Shown here: positions 11,249 to 21,410 of the stretch, one piece after another | How the letters are laid out: each line of letters opens with the position of its first letter | How positions within the stretch are numbered: position 1 is the first letter of the stretch | Source of the DNA: Sesamum alatum | Lineage: Eukaryota > Streptophyta > Magnoliopsida > Lamiales > Pedaliaceae | Assembly: GCA_034509735.1 (NCBI GenBank) | Contig: JACGWO010000011.1 | Coordinates: 24,784,979 to 24,848,978, forward strand | Length of the DNA: 64,000 nucleotides | Direction of reading: 5' to 3' | The notes under the pieces: generated by a model | The model's database searches: none | Told to the model about the DNA's origin: nothing | Seen by the model: the letters and a program-made list of their open reading frames with translations, nothing else | Translations under genes and position numbers: made by a program

Positions 11249-13533
11249 ATGTCAGGCACTGAGGAAGTTAAAGAACAAACAGACGTTGTTATGGAGGACG
11301 CTGAGAAGTCCTTGCCATCAAAAGAGCAAGAAGTTGCATTCAGATCATGTTCTGTTTGGGTACTCTTTTAACTGTATTCCTATTATGTTTTAATTAGACT
11401 CATTACTTTTTGAAGGAGGAAGCTGTTAAGAAGAAATATGGAGGAATAGTGCCCAAGAAACCACCTCTGATTTCTAAGGTATTATATATGACCTTGATGC
11501 ATAGATTTGTGATGTAGATTAAGGATTCTTTTTAAATGCTTTGATTTGATATCAGGATCATGAACGTGCCTATTTTGACTCTGCTGATTGGGCTCTCGGC
11601 AAGGTACTCTCTTTTGGTATTTGCATGGTTTAAAATTTCCTTGCGTTTCCGTCGAAACTATGGAAACGTTTCCCTTTTTGATGTTATGGAAACAAAAATA
11701 TGTGTTAGTTTCGAAGTCATCTAGTTTCCTTCGAAACACTTCATTTTTTCTTAATTTCCTTTGAAATATTTGAGTTTCCTAAGAAATTTTTTATTTTTCC
11801 TAATTTTTCAGTGAAACATTTATTTCATACTTCTAACTACAAATATACTTCATTTAATGATAACAAATGTAATACTAAGCTAAATTAGTAATGTTATATG
11901 TATAAGTATCAACGTAATACAGATATTTTATAACACATAGTTAAACATGTTTTTCAACTATTATGTATAAGTATCAACTATTATGTATGTTTTTCAACGT
12001 AGATGATACAAAATTATACTACATATATTTGGATTAAAAAAAAAGAAAGGTAATATTTTAAATTTTTCTATGACTATTATGTATGTTTCTTTAATTTTAT
12101 GATTTTTTTATAGCATTTCCGAAAGGTTTTCGAAAAGTTTCTAATATTTATAAACTCGAAACATTTGTTGGAAACCAAACTTTAATCCATGGGTATTTGA
12201 ACCATTTTTCTGAATACGTGAAGCTTGGGGTAGTGGTATAAATGTGATATGTAAAGTTAGTAACGTTCTTTCATCTTTTCTGACTACAGCAAGGCGGACA
12301 GAAGCCCAAAGGACCTCTTGAGGCTCTCCGGCCCAAGTTACAGGTAATTATTGGTTTTTTTTCCTCCTTTTTGTGTGCAGCTAATTGCAGGAATCATCTA
12401 TTCATTTGAAGATATTTTATGTATCTATTATGGCTTTTCCATCCATATTAGCTAGATTATGCTGCTATAACTTCTGGTATACAATGGTACTGTCAGTCAT
12501 TGGCTTAGAAGGGCACTCTGATGGAAAATGGGTAGCCAGAGATATGGAAGGATATAATAGTATCTCACTTCAAGACATTTAGTGTCTGCATAATATGATA
12601 GAGAAGCTTTTTGGAACATCAAGGCCATGCTAAAGATCTTTTTTCTTTCCAGTGACCTTTTTCTTTTCGTTTTTCCTTTTTGAGTGTGATGCTACAAAAC
12701 CCTGTTTCTGCAGCTCATGGCTTAGGATTCCCCTGTGAGTAGACTAGTGCATGATTTATTCTAATTTTCAGCCTTTTCTGCATGAATTCTTGCTGGTAAG
12801 ACTGGTGATGTATTTGAGCAAATTTGGGTGGAAGAGTTTGGGAATTTGAATTCACCTGAGGTCTTGAAATTAATGATGTCAGCCATCAATTTTCACCTAT
12901 CTAATGAGTCTATGGAACAATTGAAAATGCCTGACAACTCCTTTTGACATCTATGGTTCTAAAAGTGAAGTCATTAATAATTACAGAATTTTCAGTACCA
13001 AAGTGGGGTAAATTAACAGCATTGTTATGATATTTTATGCTGCTATGTAATTTTGCTTCTCTTCAGAACTTGAGGTTGGCACTTGATTTTTCTCCCTCTC
13101 TCTCTCTTTGTCTATTTGCCTCTCTGCTAACACATGCTTCTCTTTTATATTTTTTGTTCTAGCCAACGCAACAACAAACACGCTACCGCAAATCGCCTTA
13201 TGCACCATCAGAAGGTGAAGGTATGCGTGATCTTTATTAAATTTCTAAAGAGAAACATCTGAAATTCAATTTATTCTATCACGAACTACGTCAGTTGTTG
13301 TCGTTTCTGTATTTTAATTTTCACTCAACAAATTTACAATTGAGAAACATTTATGCTGCTTGAGGACTTGTGATGTTTGAACCACACTTTTTCTTTTTTG
13401 CCTCTCAAGAAGCAGCTCTTTTGGAATTAGCCTAGGATTGTCGTTGTTTCTCATAAAGATTATTAACCCAATCTTGTCTTCCGGTGTAGATGGAACTACT
13501 GCACCATCGGAAGACGCGACTACAAACGAATGA
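11249..13533 (+). CDS. Endosulfine (ENSA/ARPP19) family phosphoprotein
   Basis: The coding exons are 11249-11332, 11416-11478, 11556-11603, 12290-12343, 13163-13220 and 13490-13533, giving 116 aa with all phases consistent. Exon 2 encodes EEAVKKKYGGIVPKKPPLIS and exon 3 contains the family core FDSADW. In animals and fungi the core is FDSGDY, whose serine, once phosphorylated by Greatwall-type kinase, turns the protein into an inhibitor of PP2A-B55 and so promotes mitotic entry. The plant core keeps F-D-S and the acidic residue but has A for G and W for Y. The tail is disordered (QPTQQQTRYRKSPYAP, then a Ser/Thr/Glu-rich end). Plant members are annotated 'cAMP-regulated phosphoprotein 19-related'. 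The protein is presumably cytosolic or nuclear. The first 27 residues are acidic and poorly conserved. Start choice: the first ATG after the 5'-UTR intron acceptor. Whether plant ENSA inhibits PP2A in the same way is inference. Confidence 0.9.
11604..12289 (+). other. ENSA intron 3, AT-rich, with GAAAC/GTTTC-rich segment
   Basis: This 686-bp intron contains a segment (about 11650-12180) rich in short direct and inverted GAAAC/GTTTC words, such as AGTTTCCTTCGAAACACTTC. It may be the remnant of an inserted low-copy repeat, but no termini or target duplication were found. Confidence 0.3.
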
Positions 13534-13636
13534 GAAGCAGCCGTTGATCCTTAATTTGATCATGAGGAGTTGAGTATCTCCAATCTCCAACCATTACCTG
13601 CAATCATAACTGCTAGTGAAAGTAAATTTCTGCTAT

Positions 13637-13642
13637 AATAAA
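13637..13642 (+). promoter_or_regulatory. Candidate polyadenylation signal of ENSA
   Basis: A canonical AATAAA lies 104 nt after the ENSA stop codon, in a U-rich context. It is the only canonical hexamer in the first 150 nt of the 3' flank. Confidence 0.45.
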
Positions 13643-14806
13643 ATTTCAAAAGATAATTCTAAGTGCCTGTTTAGTGTTTAGAGAAAGAATGCATCTACAT
13701 GTTGTACTTGCTGCTGTAATCAATCCCCTAGATCTTTCCTGATCTTTCCCTGTTGTAGACTATTTTCCTACTATCCAGAATTGCAGACGTATATTTGGGA
13801 CATAAAATCATTAATATCATCGACTTTTATTGCTCCTATTTTGGTTTCGTCTACTAAATTGTATTTCGAGAGAGTCGAACATGAGATTCTCACAGTTTTT
13901 CAAAGAAATCAAAGGAACAAGTCATTGAGTTATTTTTTATACAAAACTAAAAGGGTTAAATACAATTTACTCTCTGTGATAAATGAGCGGAAAAAAGGAA
14001 TCTTGTGAAACAGCAAATTACCCTTTGTGATATGAAAAATGGAGCAAATTGCTTTCTTGTGTTTTCCAGGTTTGCATTTTTTTTTCCCACAAAAGGGGTA
14101 AATTGCATTTAACATTTTTGCAAGATATTGAGTATATGTACTATATTTATATGGTGAAATTATATTTTTAGTCCCATACGATGTGGGATTCAACACTTTT
14201 GGCCCTTTATGTTACGGAATTTCTTAAAATGGTCCCAAAATTTAGAAACTTAACACAATGAATTTCATAAATTTCGTAAAATGGATAACTAAATGTGTTG
14301 AGTTTTTTCAATTTTGGGACCAAATGCCATAATAAAATAGAGATTACATGTGTCAAATTTTCTCAATTTTAAAATCATTTTGAAAACTTCTTAGAGGAGA
14401 GGACGAAATATTTTGAACTTCCTATCCTGTGTAATTTTGCCCGTTTACGCATTCAAGTTGTTGCTCAATGTTAGGTTCTTCTATCATTTTCATGAATCTA
14501 CGTTGCCCGTTTAAGAGTCATTTTCTTGCCTCTTCGCGCACGCTACCACTATAAAATCATACAGTAGTTGGTGCCAAAATCTGCAAAAATTGAGACCTCA
14601 TCGACAGTGTATATTTAAAAGGTCTCGACTTTAAATTTTATTAAAAGAAAAAAGAAAATATTGTTTCCATTGAACATATTCATTGCTTTGAAATTATCTA
14701 TATATGGAACAAGTTTTTGAGATTGAATATAATCTACTTCTAAATCATTTTTTTTTCTTTTGAACATATTTGAGATTGAATGTATTAGTAACTGTAATAA
14801 ATTGAA
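13643..14806. other. AT-rich intergenic DNA with diverged 'low-complexity phrase' repeats
   Basis: No gene was found. Short phrases such as GGTAAATTGCATTTAAC and CAAATTACCCTTTGTGAT recur here in both orientations. They resemble phrases at 23220-23400 and 58730-58870, so these are probably diverged copies of one dispersed non-coding family. Boundaries were not resolved. Confidence 0.35.
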
Positions 14807-16225
14807 GAGAAAATTGTAATTTTGGTACCATAATTTAGGATAACTTGCAATACTAGTACCATTTTGTGGCATCTTTTCAAATTATTTTTCAAATCACAAG
14901 GGGCTCTAAATGTGGGAGAGAATTGCATTTTTGGTACCACAGTAGTATAGGAGGTCTTGCAAGTTTGGTATCATGCTTTTTCAGTTGACCAAATTTCGTA
15001 CCATATAAAGACGTTCTGTTACATTGTGCATACAGTTGTTAACTTCTTAACAGAAGGGTCACTTGAGGAGCACATGACCATTAAAAGAATGCGAGAAAAT
15101 TACATTTTTTGTACCGTCCTATAGGGCTCTTTGCGTAGTTGGTGCCATGCTTTTCTAAATTACCAAAAATAATACCATATAAACGAGGCCGTTTGCACAA
15201 TAGATACATTTATTAAATTTTTACCATAACATGTTGTTTTGACTTTGTTCAAATGATAGAAAGTTATTTATCAATTATACAATAGGGACAGGTTAAAAAT
15301 TGTAAACTTGTGTTAAATCAATAAACTAAATTTACTTGACATCTTAATTTTTTTAACTTTTTTACATATTTTATTAATATTTTTACGTATTGATGTTTTG
15401 AAAAAAATTGTTGGAGTTTTCATTTTTTATTTTTATTGTGATAACTCCTAATTAAGTTGATGATAAATTAATTTGAACATCAAGTGATAGTTAAGAAAAT
15501 AATAAAACAATTCGTAAGAAAATTAAGTTAGTTAAACTAGACTAAAATACGGAATAGATAATATTTGTTTGAGTTTAAATCATAAAAAGTCATCAAACGA
15601 AGTTGAATGCAAATTCAAATGGATAAAAAATTTATAACAAAATTAATAATACGTCATTTATGCTTAATTTTTTCTTATTGGTTCTTAAATTTTCATTTAT
15701 ACTCGAAGTTATCCTTATTGCATAATTGATTAATGAGAGTCTTTCATTTAAATAAAGTCAAGACATCTGGCTCCGTTAAATGATTAACAAAGGCATCCAC
15801 TATGCAATGTTTATATTGTATCATTTTTCGTTAACTAAAAAAGCATGGTACCAGTTATACAAAGAGTTGTACAGTATGGTATCAAAACTGTAATTCTCTC
15901 ACATTTTCTAACGGCCGCGTGCTCCTCACGGTGATTTTTCCGTTAAGAAATTAACGGCAGTATGTACTGTGCAACTAAACTCTTTTATATGTACTAAACT
16001 TGCAAGACTCTATATATTGTGGTACTAAAAATACAATTCCCTCAAATTGTGGTGAATGCATATGCACATGATTTAACGCACTTGGCCTTCCCTTTTGATT
16101 TATAACGGAAACACTAAAATTTCAAATATTTCATTATTATGGTATATTTTCAAGTTATTTTTTAAATTATGATACCAAACATTGTAAGAAATTTTAAATT
16201 ATGGTACCAAAATTATCATTTTCTC
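14807..16225. mobile_element. Outer Mutator-like (MULE/MITE) element with nested insertion
   Basis: The left end starts GAGAAAATTGTAATTTTGG (14807) and the right end, reverse-complemented from 16225, starts GAGAAAATGATAATTTTGG. The flanking nonamers TAAATTGAA and CAAACTGAA match at 7 of 9 positions, consistent with a decayed 9-bp MULE target duplication. The TIR style (GAAAATTG..TTTTGGTACC) is the same as in the intact MULE at 50321-52085. No transposase coding was seen. Confidence 0.65.
14916..16043. mobile_element. Inner Mutator-like element with ~300-bp TIRs containing a duplicated TIR module
   Basis: The left end reads GAGAGAATTGCATTTTTGG (14916) and the right end, reverse-complemented from 16043, reads GAGGGAATTGTATTTTTAG. 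The flanks TAAATGTGG and AAATTGTGG match at 7 of 9. Both arms hold two diverged copies of the same module: the second copies start near 15087 (GCGAGAAAATTACATTTTTT) and, on the right, near 15903. The inverted match extends over about 300 bp through ATACCATATAAACGAGG. The core (about 15260-15760) is AT-rich without coding capacity. It sits inside the outer element, directly upstream of ANGUSTIFOLIA. Confidence 0.65.
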
Positions 16226-16411
16226 CAAACTGAATCTTATTTAAAAGATGGAATATTCCCACTGCGATGCGGGACTCATATGGAAATAACAAATGTCCAA
16301 GGACATTCACAACTCATAAACACCAAATCACACACAAACACACGCACAACGTAGACTAGGGTCTTCATTTTGAGTTCCCCCCATTCCAAAACCACTGGAG
16401 AGCTCCTCATC

Positions 16412-16419
16412 TATAAATA
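16412..16419 (+). promoter_or_regulatory. TATA box of ANGUSTIFOLIA
   Basis: TATAAATA lies in a pyrimidine-flanked context about 190 bp upstream of the start codon, with likely transcription start near 16445. The promoter begins right after the nested MULE block ends at 16225. Confidence 0.6.
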
Positions 16420-16467
16420 CTCCCTTCTTTACACTTCCACACCCTTTACGAGATCATCCACACAATA

Positions 16468-16491
16468 ATGCTTCTCCATATTCACTCGTGA
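16468..16491 (+). other. Short upstream ORF in the ANGUSTIFOLIA leader
   Basis: An ATG at 16468 opens a 7-codon frame (MLLHIHS) that stops at 16491, about 110 nt before the main ATG. If the TATA-based start is right, this uORF lies in the mRNA leader. Any effect on translation is inference. Confidence 0.4.
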
Positions 16492-16556
16492 GCAGCCAAG
16501 ATACACGTTCGATTGCGTGTTAGTGTGTGAAGATTCAACACGGACGTTTACATTGA

Positions 16557-16590
<34 letters not shown>
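16557..16590 (+). repeat. (GA)n microsatellite in the ANGUSTIFOLIA 5' leader
   Basis: A run of about 16 GA units ends 11 nt before the ATG at 16601. GA/CT repeats in plant leaders are common and often length-polymorphic. Confidence 0.9.
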
Positions 16591-16592
<2 letters not shown>

Positions 16593-16600
16593 CCGCGGCA

Positions 16601-19600
16601 ATGGCGAACCGTAACACCGTTGCTTCTCAATCTCATCAGCTGCCTCTAGTCGTAACACTAAATTGCATAGAAGACACGGTGTTGGAGGAGGAATGCTTGT
16701 CCGGAGTGGCGCAAGTGGAGCACGTGCCGCTGAGCAGACTCGCCGAGTCGCGGATCGAGTCGGCGGCAGCGGTTCTTCTCCACTCGCTTTCGTTCCTCCC
16801 ACGCGCCGCGCAGCGCCGGCTTCGGCCTTGGCAGCTGATCCTATGCCTTGGATCCTCTGACCGTGCTGTCGACTCCGCTCTCGCGGTCGACCTCGGGTTG
16901 AACAGGCTGATCCACGTCGACGTGAGCCGAGCCGAGGAAGTGGCGGATACTGTGATGGCGCTTATTTTGGGGTTACTTAGGCGTACGCATCTGCTCTCAA
17001 GACACGCGCTCTCGGCCTCCGGGTGGCTGGGTTCGGTGCAGCCGCTCTGCCGTGGAATGCGCCGATGCCGCGGATTGGTGTTGGGGATTGTAGGTAGATC
17101 TGCCTCTGCGACGTCGTTGGCTAGTAGGAGCTTGGCGTTTAAGATGAGTGTGTTGTACTTTGACGTGCAGGAGGTATGATAAATAATTAAATCTGAAGAA
17201 AACTATATCTATCATAGATTCTGCAGTTTATTGGACTTACTTTTTTCTTCTTTTCATACTGGTTTGTCATTTATTTGTGCTTCTGGCAAAGTTACTACTC
17301 CAGTTCGTGCAAATTGTGAAGTACGCTCTCTTGTACAGATTCTGGAAGTTTCTCGTTCGTGCTGATAATTGTGTTATATATATATATATATATATTCTGA
17401 TTTTGCGTTCTGAAGATTTTTATTTGTGGAATTTGTGAATCTATGTGTTATTAGCCTGTAATGTTTTACTTGTGGTTTAGGTTGCTTCTGTGTTCTTCAG
17501 ATTTTTTGTCGATGTACTTTTGACATGTTTTGTGATTCTTTCATTCATAACGTATATCTATTGATGCTACAGGTTATGAAAGTGTTTTTCTTGTACTAAA
17601 AGAGTGCATGTTCCAGAGTATTGCTTTAAGCATAACTACGCGTTTAATTCATGGAAATAGTTGTCTTTGCCCGTAGTATTAATGATTAGTCACAGTTCTG
17701 GTTGCTAAAACTAGAAATTCATATGATCTTTGGATTTTCTTTTAGTCTAGTTTATAAGTTTTTATGGAATCTTTGGGCAAATTACCGCCTGGTCATATTT
17801 AGTAATGAGTTTGCTTATCTCTTACACTAAGTTTGATATCCAAGTTGTATCCATCTCTTCGGGGTTCTAGAGATTTGTACTTTTTTCCTTTTTATGGCAA
17901 GTTGTGAATAGGTGGAGTTTGGTGATATTAAATTGGAGAAAGCGATGTTCTTTGATGTTTGCAAGCGAACTGATGCTATTGTCCTTCTTGATTTTATTTT
18001 TTATCATCTTTATAAAGTCTTTATTCCTTATATCTGTATGTAGGGAAATGGTAGAATTAGTAGATCTTCCTTAAGGTTCCCAGCTGCAGCCAGAAGAATG
18101 GATACACTTAATGACTTGCTTGCTGCAAGTGATCTCATATCACTGCACTGCGCTCTGACTAACGACACGATTCAAATTATCAATGCAGATTGTTTGCAGC
18201 ATATAAAGCCTGGTAAATTGTTTAGTAGTTGTTCATGAGGATATTCATTGCTTGGTTATTTGGACCATCTCTCTCATGAGGTGATACTTCTCTAAAGGGG
18301 CATTTCTTGTGAATACCGGGAGCAGCCAGCTGCTGGATGATTGTGCTGTGAAACAACTTCTGATTGATGGCACCCTCGCAGGCTGTGCCCTAGATGGTGC
18401 TGAAGGGCCACAATGGATGGAAGCATGGGTATGATGAATAGTCTTAGGGTATGAATGCAATAGAGAAATGTAGTTCAGAAGTTTGCTGCTTTTTTTAGCT
18501 GAAGCTTTGTCATGAAACTACATGATGTTTACTTGATTACTTGCCATTTAGGATGTATATCTTTGGAAGTTTTCTGCTCCATTTTGTTATATGTTTTTTT
18601 TATTTTTGGACGGGCGGGACTTTCCTCTGCCGGTCTGCCCTGTGGTCGCGGGGATGATGCTTCCCTCTAAGAAAGCCAGCTCCATTCTCAATTTGCATCA
18701 TTAAGATTGTTGATGGCTTTATCATGATTCCATTATATCTGCTTTGGCAATTAATGGCTCTTGCAGTCTTGCTTCACCTAATCGACCTAATGACAATCAT
18801 TCCACTATATCTGCCCCAAGATATTGAGTGCAAGGTAGTGATAAGGAGTTAATATGCATGGAGCATTTATTCATCTTGCGGAAGACCGTTGGATGTTCTC
18901 TATTCATTCGGCTTACTTTAGCTGTTTTGTGCTTTAAAAATATAGCCACGCCAACGCTTAAAACTGAAAGAACTAGCTTAATTCGGTTACTGCCTTGCTT
19001 TTTTCTGTAAGGACATGTATGTATTCCTTTCCTTAAGTTTCTGTCGAAGAACTTATGGATAGCGACAAAGTAAAAAAGCACACACATGCAAACTCTTTTC
19101 TGCTTGTTTTGCCCCTAACGGTATATGTAAGATCATATTAGTTACAGGCATTGTGGATATACTCAAACAGACATTATAGGTGTAGTATTTTCCCAAGGGA
19201 ACTATAATTATGTAGGTTCCACAGTCAACTGATACTGTATTGTAATTGCTACAGAAGGATTTTCTTAGTTTTTTACATTTCTCAGGACTATAGTTTTACT
19301 GCCTTTTTCTCCTTCTTTTTCCTAAAATTATAGTACCATGACTTGATTTCAGCTTAGGGAGATGCCGAATGTTCTGATACTTCCTCGGAGTGCAGACTAC
19401 AGTGAAGAAGTATGGATGGAGATAAGGGAAAAGACTATTTCCATACTACAACAATTCTTCATTGATAATATCATCCCAAAGAATGCTGTATCTGATGAGG
19501 AAGAAGAGGAGGAAAGTGAGGTGGGCTACGAGAATGAACAGAATCGCACACCAGACAATGAAACTTCATTCCAAGGTTCAGTTGGTGATAGACTGACTGA

Positions 19601-21410
19601 AGATATTCAGCCAGTGGCTGAAAGCTCCCAGAAAAAGATCTTAAATAAGTCAAAAGATGCTTTATCTCAAAATCAACGTTCAGTTTTGTCTCAGAGTACT
19701 TCAAATAGATCTGATATAAAGCGAAGCAGATCAAGCAAGAAGGCTAAAAAGAGGCATGGCCGCCAAAAATCTCAGAATAAAGCAGATGATGCTTTGACTT
19801 CTGAAAAAGAGAGTACTTCATACAGAGAAGATGATGCTACTATGAGTGGCACAGATCAAGTGTTGAGTTCTAGTTCACGCTCTGCTTCTCCTGAAGATTC
19901 AAGGAACAGGAAAACATCGGTTGAATCAACAGCAGAATTAGCTCCACAGCTGCTCTTAAAATCAAGGATAGAACTTAATAAAAAGTCGGGTGAACTGCTG
20001 AAAGATGGCTATATTATAGCTTTACACGCAAGAGATCGTCCTGCACTTCATGTGGCGAGGCAAAGAGTTCAGGGTGGTGGTTGGTTCCTTGATACATTGT
20101 CAAATGTAACAAAAAGAGATCCTGCAACACAGTTCCTGGTTGTATTTAGAAGCAAGGTGTGTTGATGAGAAGTTTAATATTGTTTTGACTACGTCTGACA
20201 TTCTAGTATTTTTCATTACTTGTGGAGATACTGTGCCAAAATAAAATGTCCACGTGAAATAACAGCAAGTACAAGGATGATAATTGGTGAGAGAACGAAA
20301 TCAAGGTGGCTAACTGATTTCTTTGATTGCTGTATTTTGTAGGATACGGTTGGTTTTAGATCATTTACTGCTGGTGGAAAGTTATTACAGGTACTTCTCA
20401 CGATCAAGTTTTCATGTGTATTTCATTTACTGTCTATGAGGATGTTATTTGAATAGAATTTTAGCTTATGACTTATTGAAATGGTTGCTGGTGTGGTTCT
20501 TAATGGAAGCTTCATTTGAGCTTTCTGCATGTGGGATCTCGATACAGTGAAATATGATTAGAAACTGTTTTTTATATTTGCCGTTATAGGCTTATTGCTC
20601 GTTCTCCTTGATTATTTTATGTTGAGGATCATGGTTGTTTCTCATTTCCCGATACAGACATATGAAAAAACTTGTCACATAAATATTAGGTACCACCTGG
20701 TATAAAGTCATCTTAAGTGGCCGCTCGCATTTTTTTGACATAGCAAATGAGTGTCATCACTTGAGATACTTAAAAGCAGAAAGATTAGTTAGAATTTATG
20801 TTATCTGAGCTTTCACTTTGACTTTGCAGATAAATAGGAGGATGGAATTTGTATTTGCTAGTCATAGTTTTGATGTTTGGGAGAGTTGGACATTTGAAGG
20901 TCCTCTTGAAGAGTGCAGGCTGGTGAATTGCAGGAATCCTCTGGTGAGTCCATTGTTAATGCTATAATTGATTATTCTTATGTTTAAATGATATTCCTGA
21001 ATACTAGAAGTAAACACTGTTGAGATTCACAAATGAGTAAATTAATCCAGCTGAGCAACTATGACCATAAGAGATACAATTTCATAAAGTTGCGAAGAAA
21101 ACCGTTCTGACACTTGGCAATTTGCGTCAGTTCACTACACATGAGCTGTGTCTACAAGAATCAATTGTATCATCTCCCTCTTTTCTTTTTTCTCCCTTGT
21201 CTGTATCGTTTGTTTGTGTCGAACACTGCTTTCTTCATTTGGTGAAGTAGTTAAATCAAAGTGGCCTCGTGAGAAAGTACTTCTTTGTATTTTTTCTCAT
21301 ACTATCTATCTATCTATTAAAATATCCCTGATCTGCAGGCTGTGTTGGATGTACGTGTCGAAATTCTTGCAGCTCTAGGTGAAGATGGAATTACTCGCTG
21401 GCTCGATTAG
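16601..21410 (+). CDS. AN: ANGUSTIFOLIA, plant C-terminal binding protein (CtBP) homologue
   Basis: There are seven exons: 16601-17173, 18044-18212, 18298-18428, 19353-20156, 20343-20390, 20830-20943 and 21339-21410. They give 636 aa, the same length I recall for Arabidopsis AN. Exons 1-3 encode a D-2-hydroxyacid-dehydrogenase-like fold. The nucleotide-loop position reads LGIVGRS (about residues 161-167), not a canonical GxGxxG, followed later by DLISLHCALTNDT and GAFLVNTGSSQLLDDCAV. The catalytic histidine region reads ALDGAEGPQW, without the usual His. Exon 4 encodes the plant-specific tail: an acidic/PEST-like stretch (EEEEESEVGY), a basic nuclear-localisation-type cluster (RSRSSKKAKKRHGRQK, about residues 412-427) and a Ser-rich region. 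The C-terminus (GGWFLDTLSNVTKRDP through CRLVNCRNP) is the conserved AN end domain. AN controls polar cell expansion, leaf width and trichome branching through microtubules, Golgi/TGN or transcriptional co-repression. Exon 1 is GC- and CpG-rich compared with the rest. Open frame continues upstream of 16601 but without an ATG. Confidence 0.97.
17375..17395 (+). repeat. (TA)n microsatellite in AN intron 1
   Basis: About ten TA units lie within the 870-bp first intron. Confidence 0.9.

Noticed and set aside
16517..16600. N-terminal extension of ANGUSTIFOLIA
   Set aside because: The frame is open but the stretch starts without ATG and translates the GA repeat as Arg-Glu repeats; the ATG at 16601 gives the family's expected start and length.
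19471..19734. Minus-strand 87-codon frame
   Set aside because: It is a shadow of ANGUSTIFOLIA exon 4.
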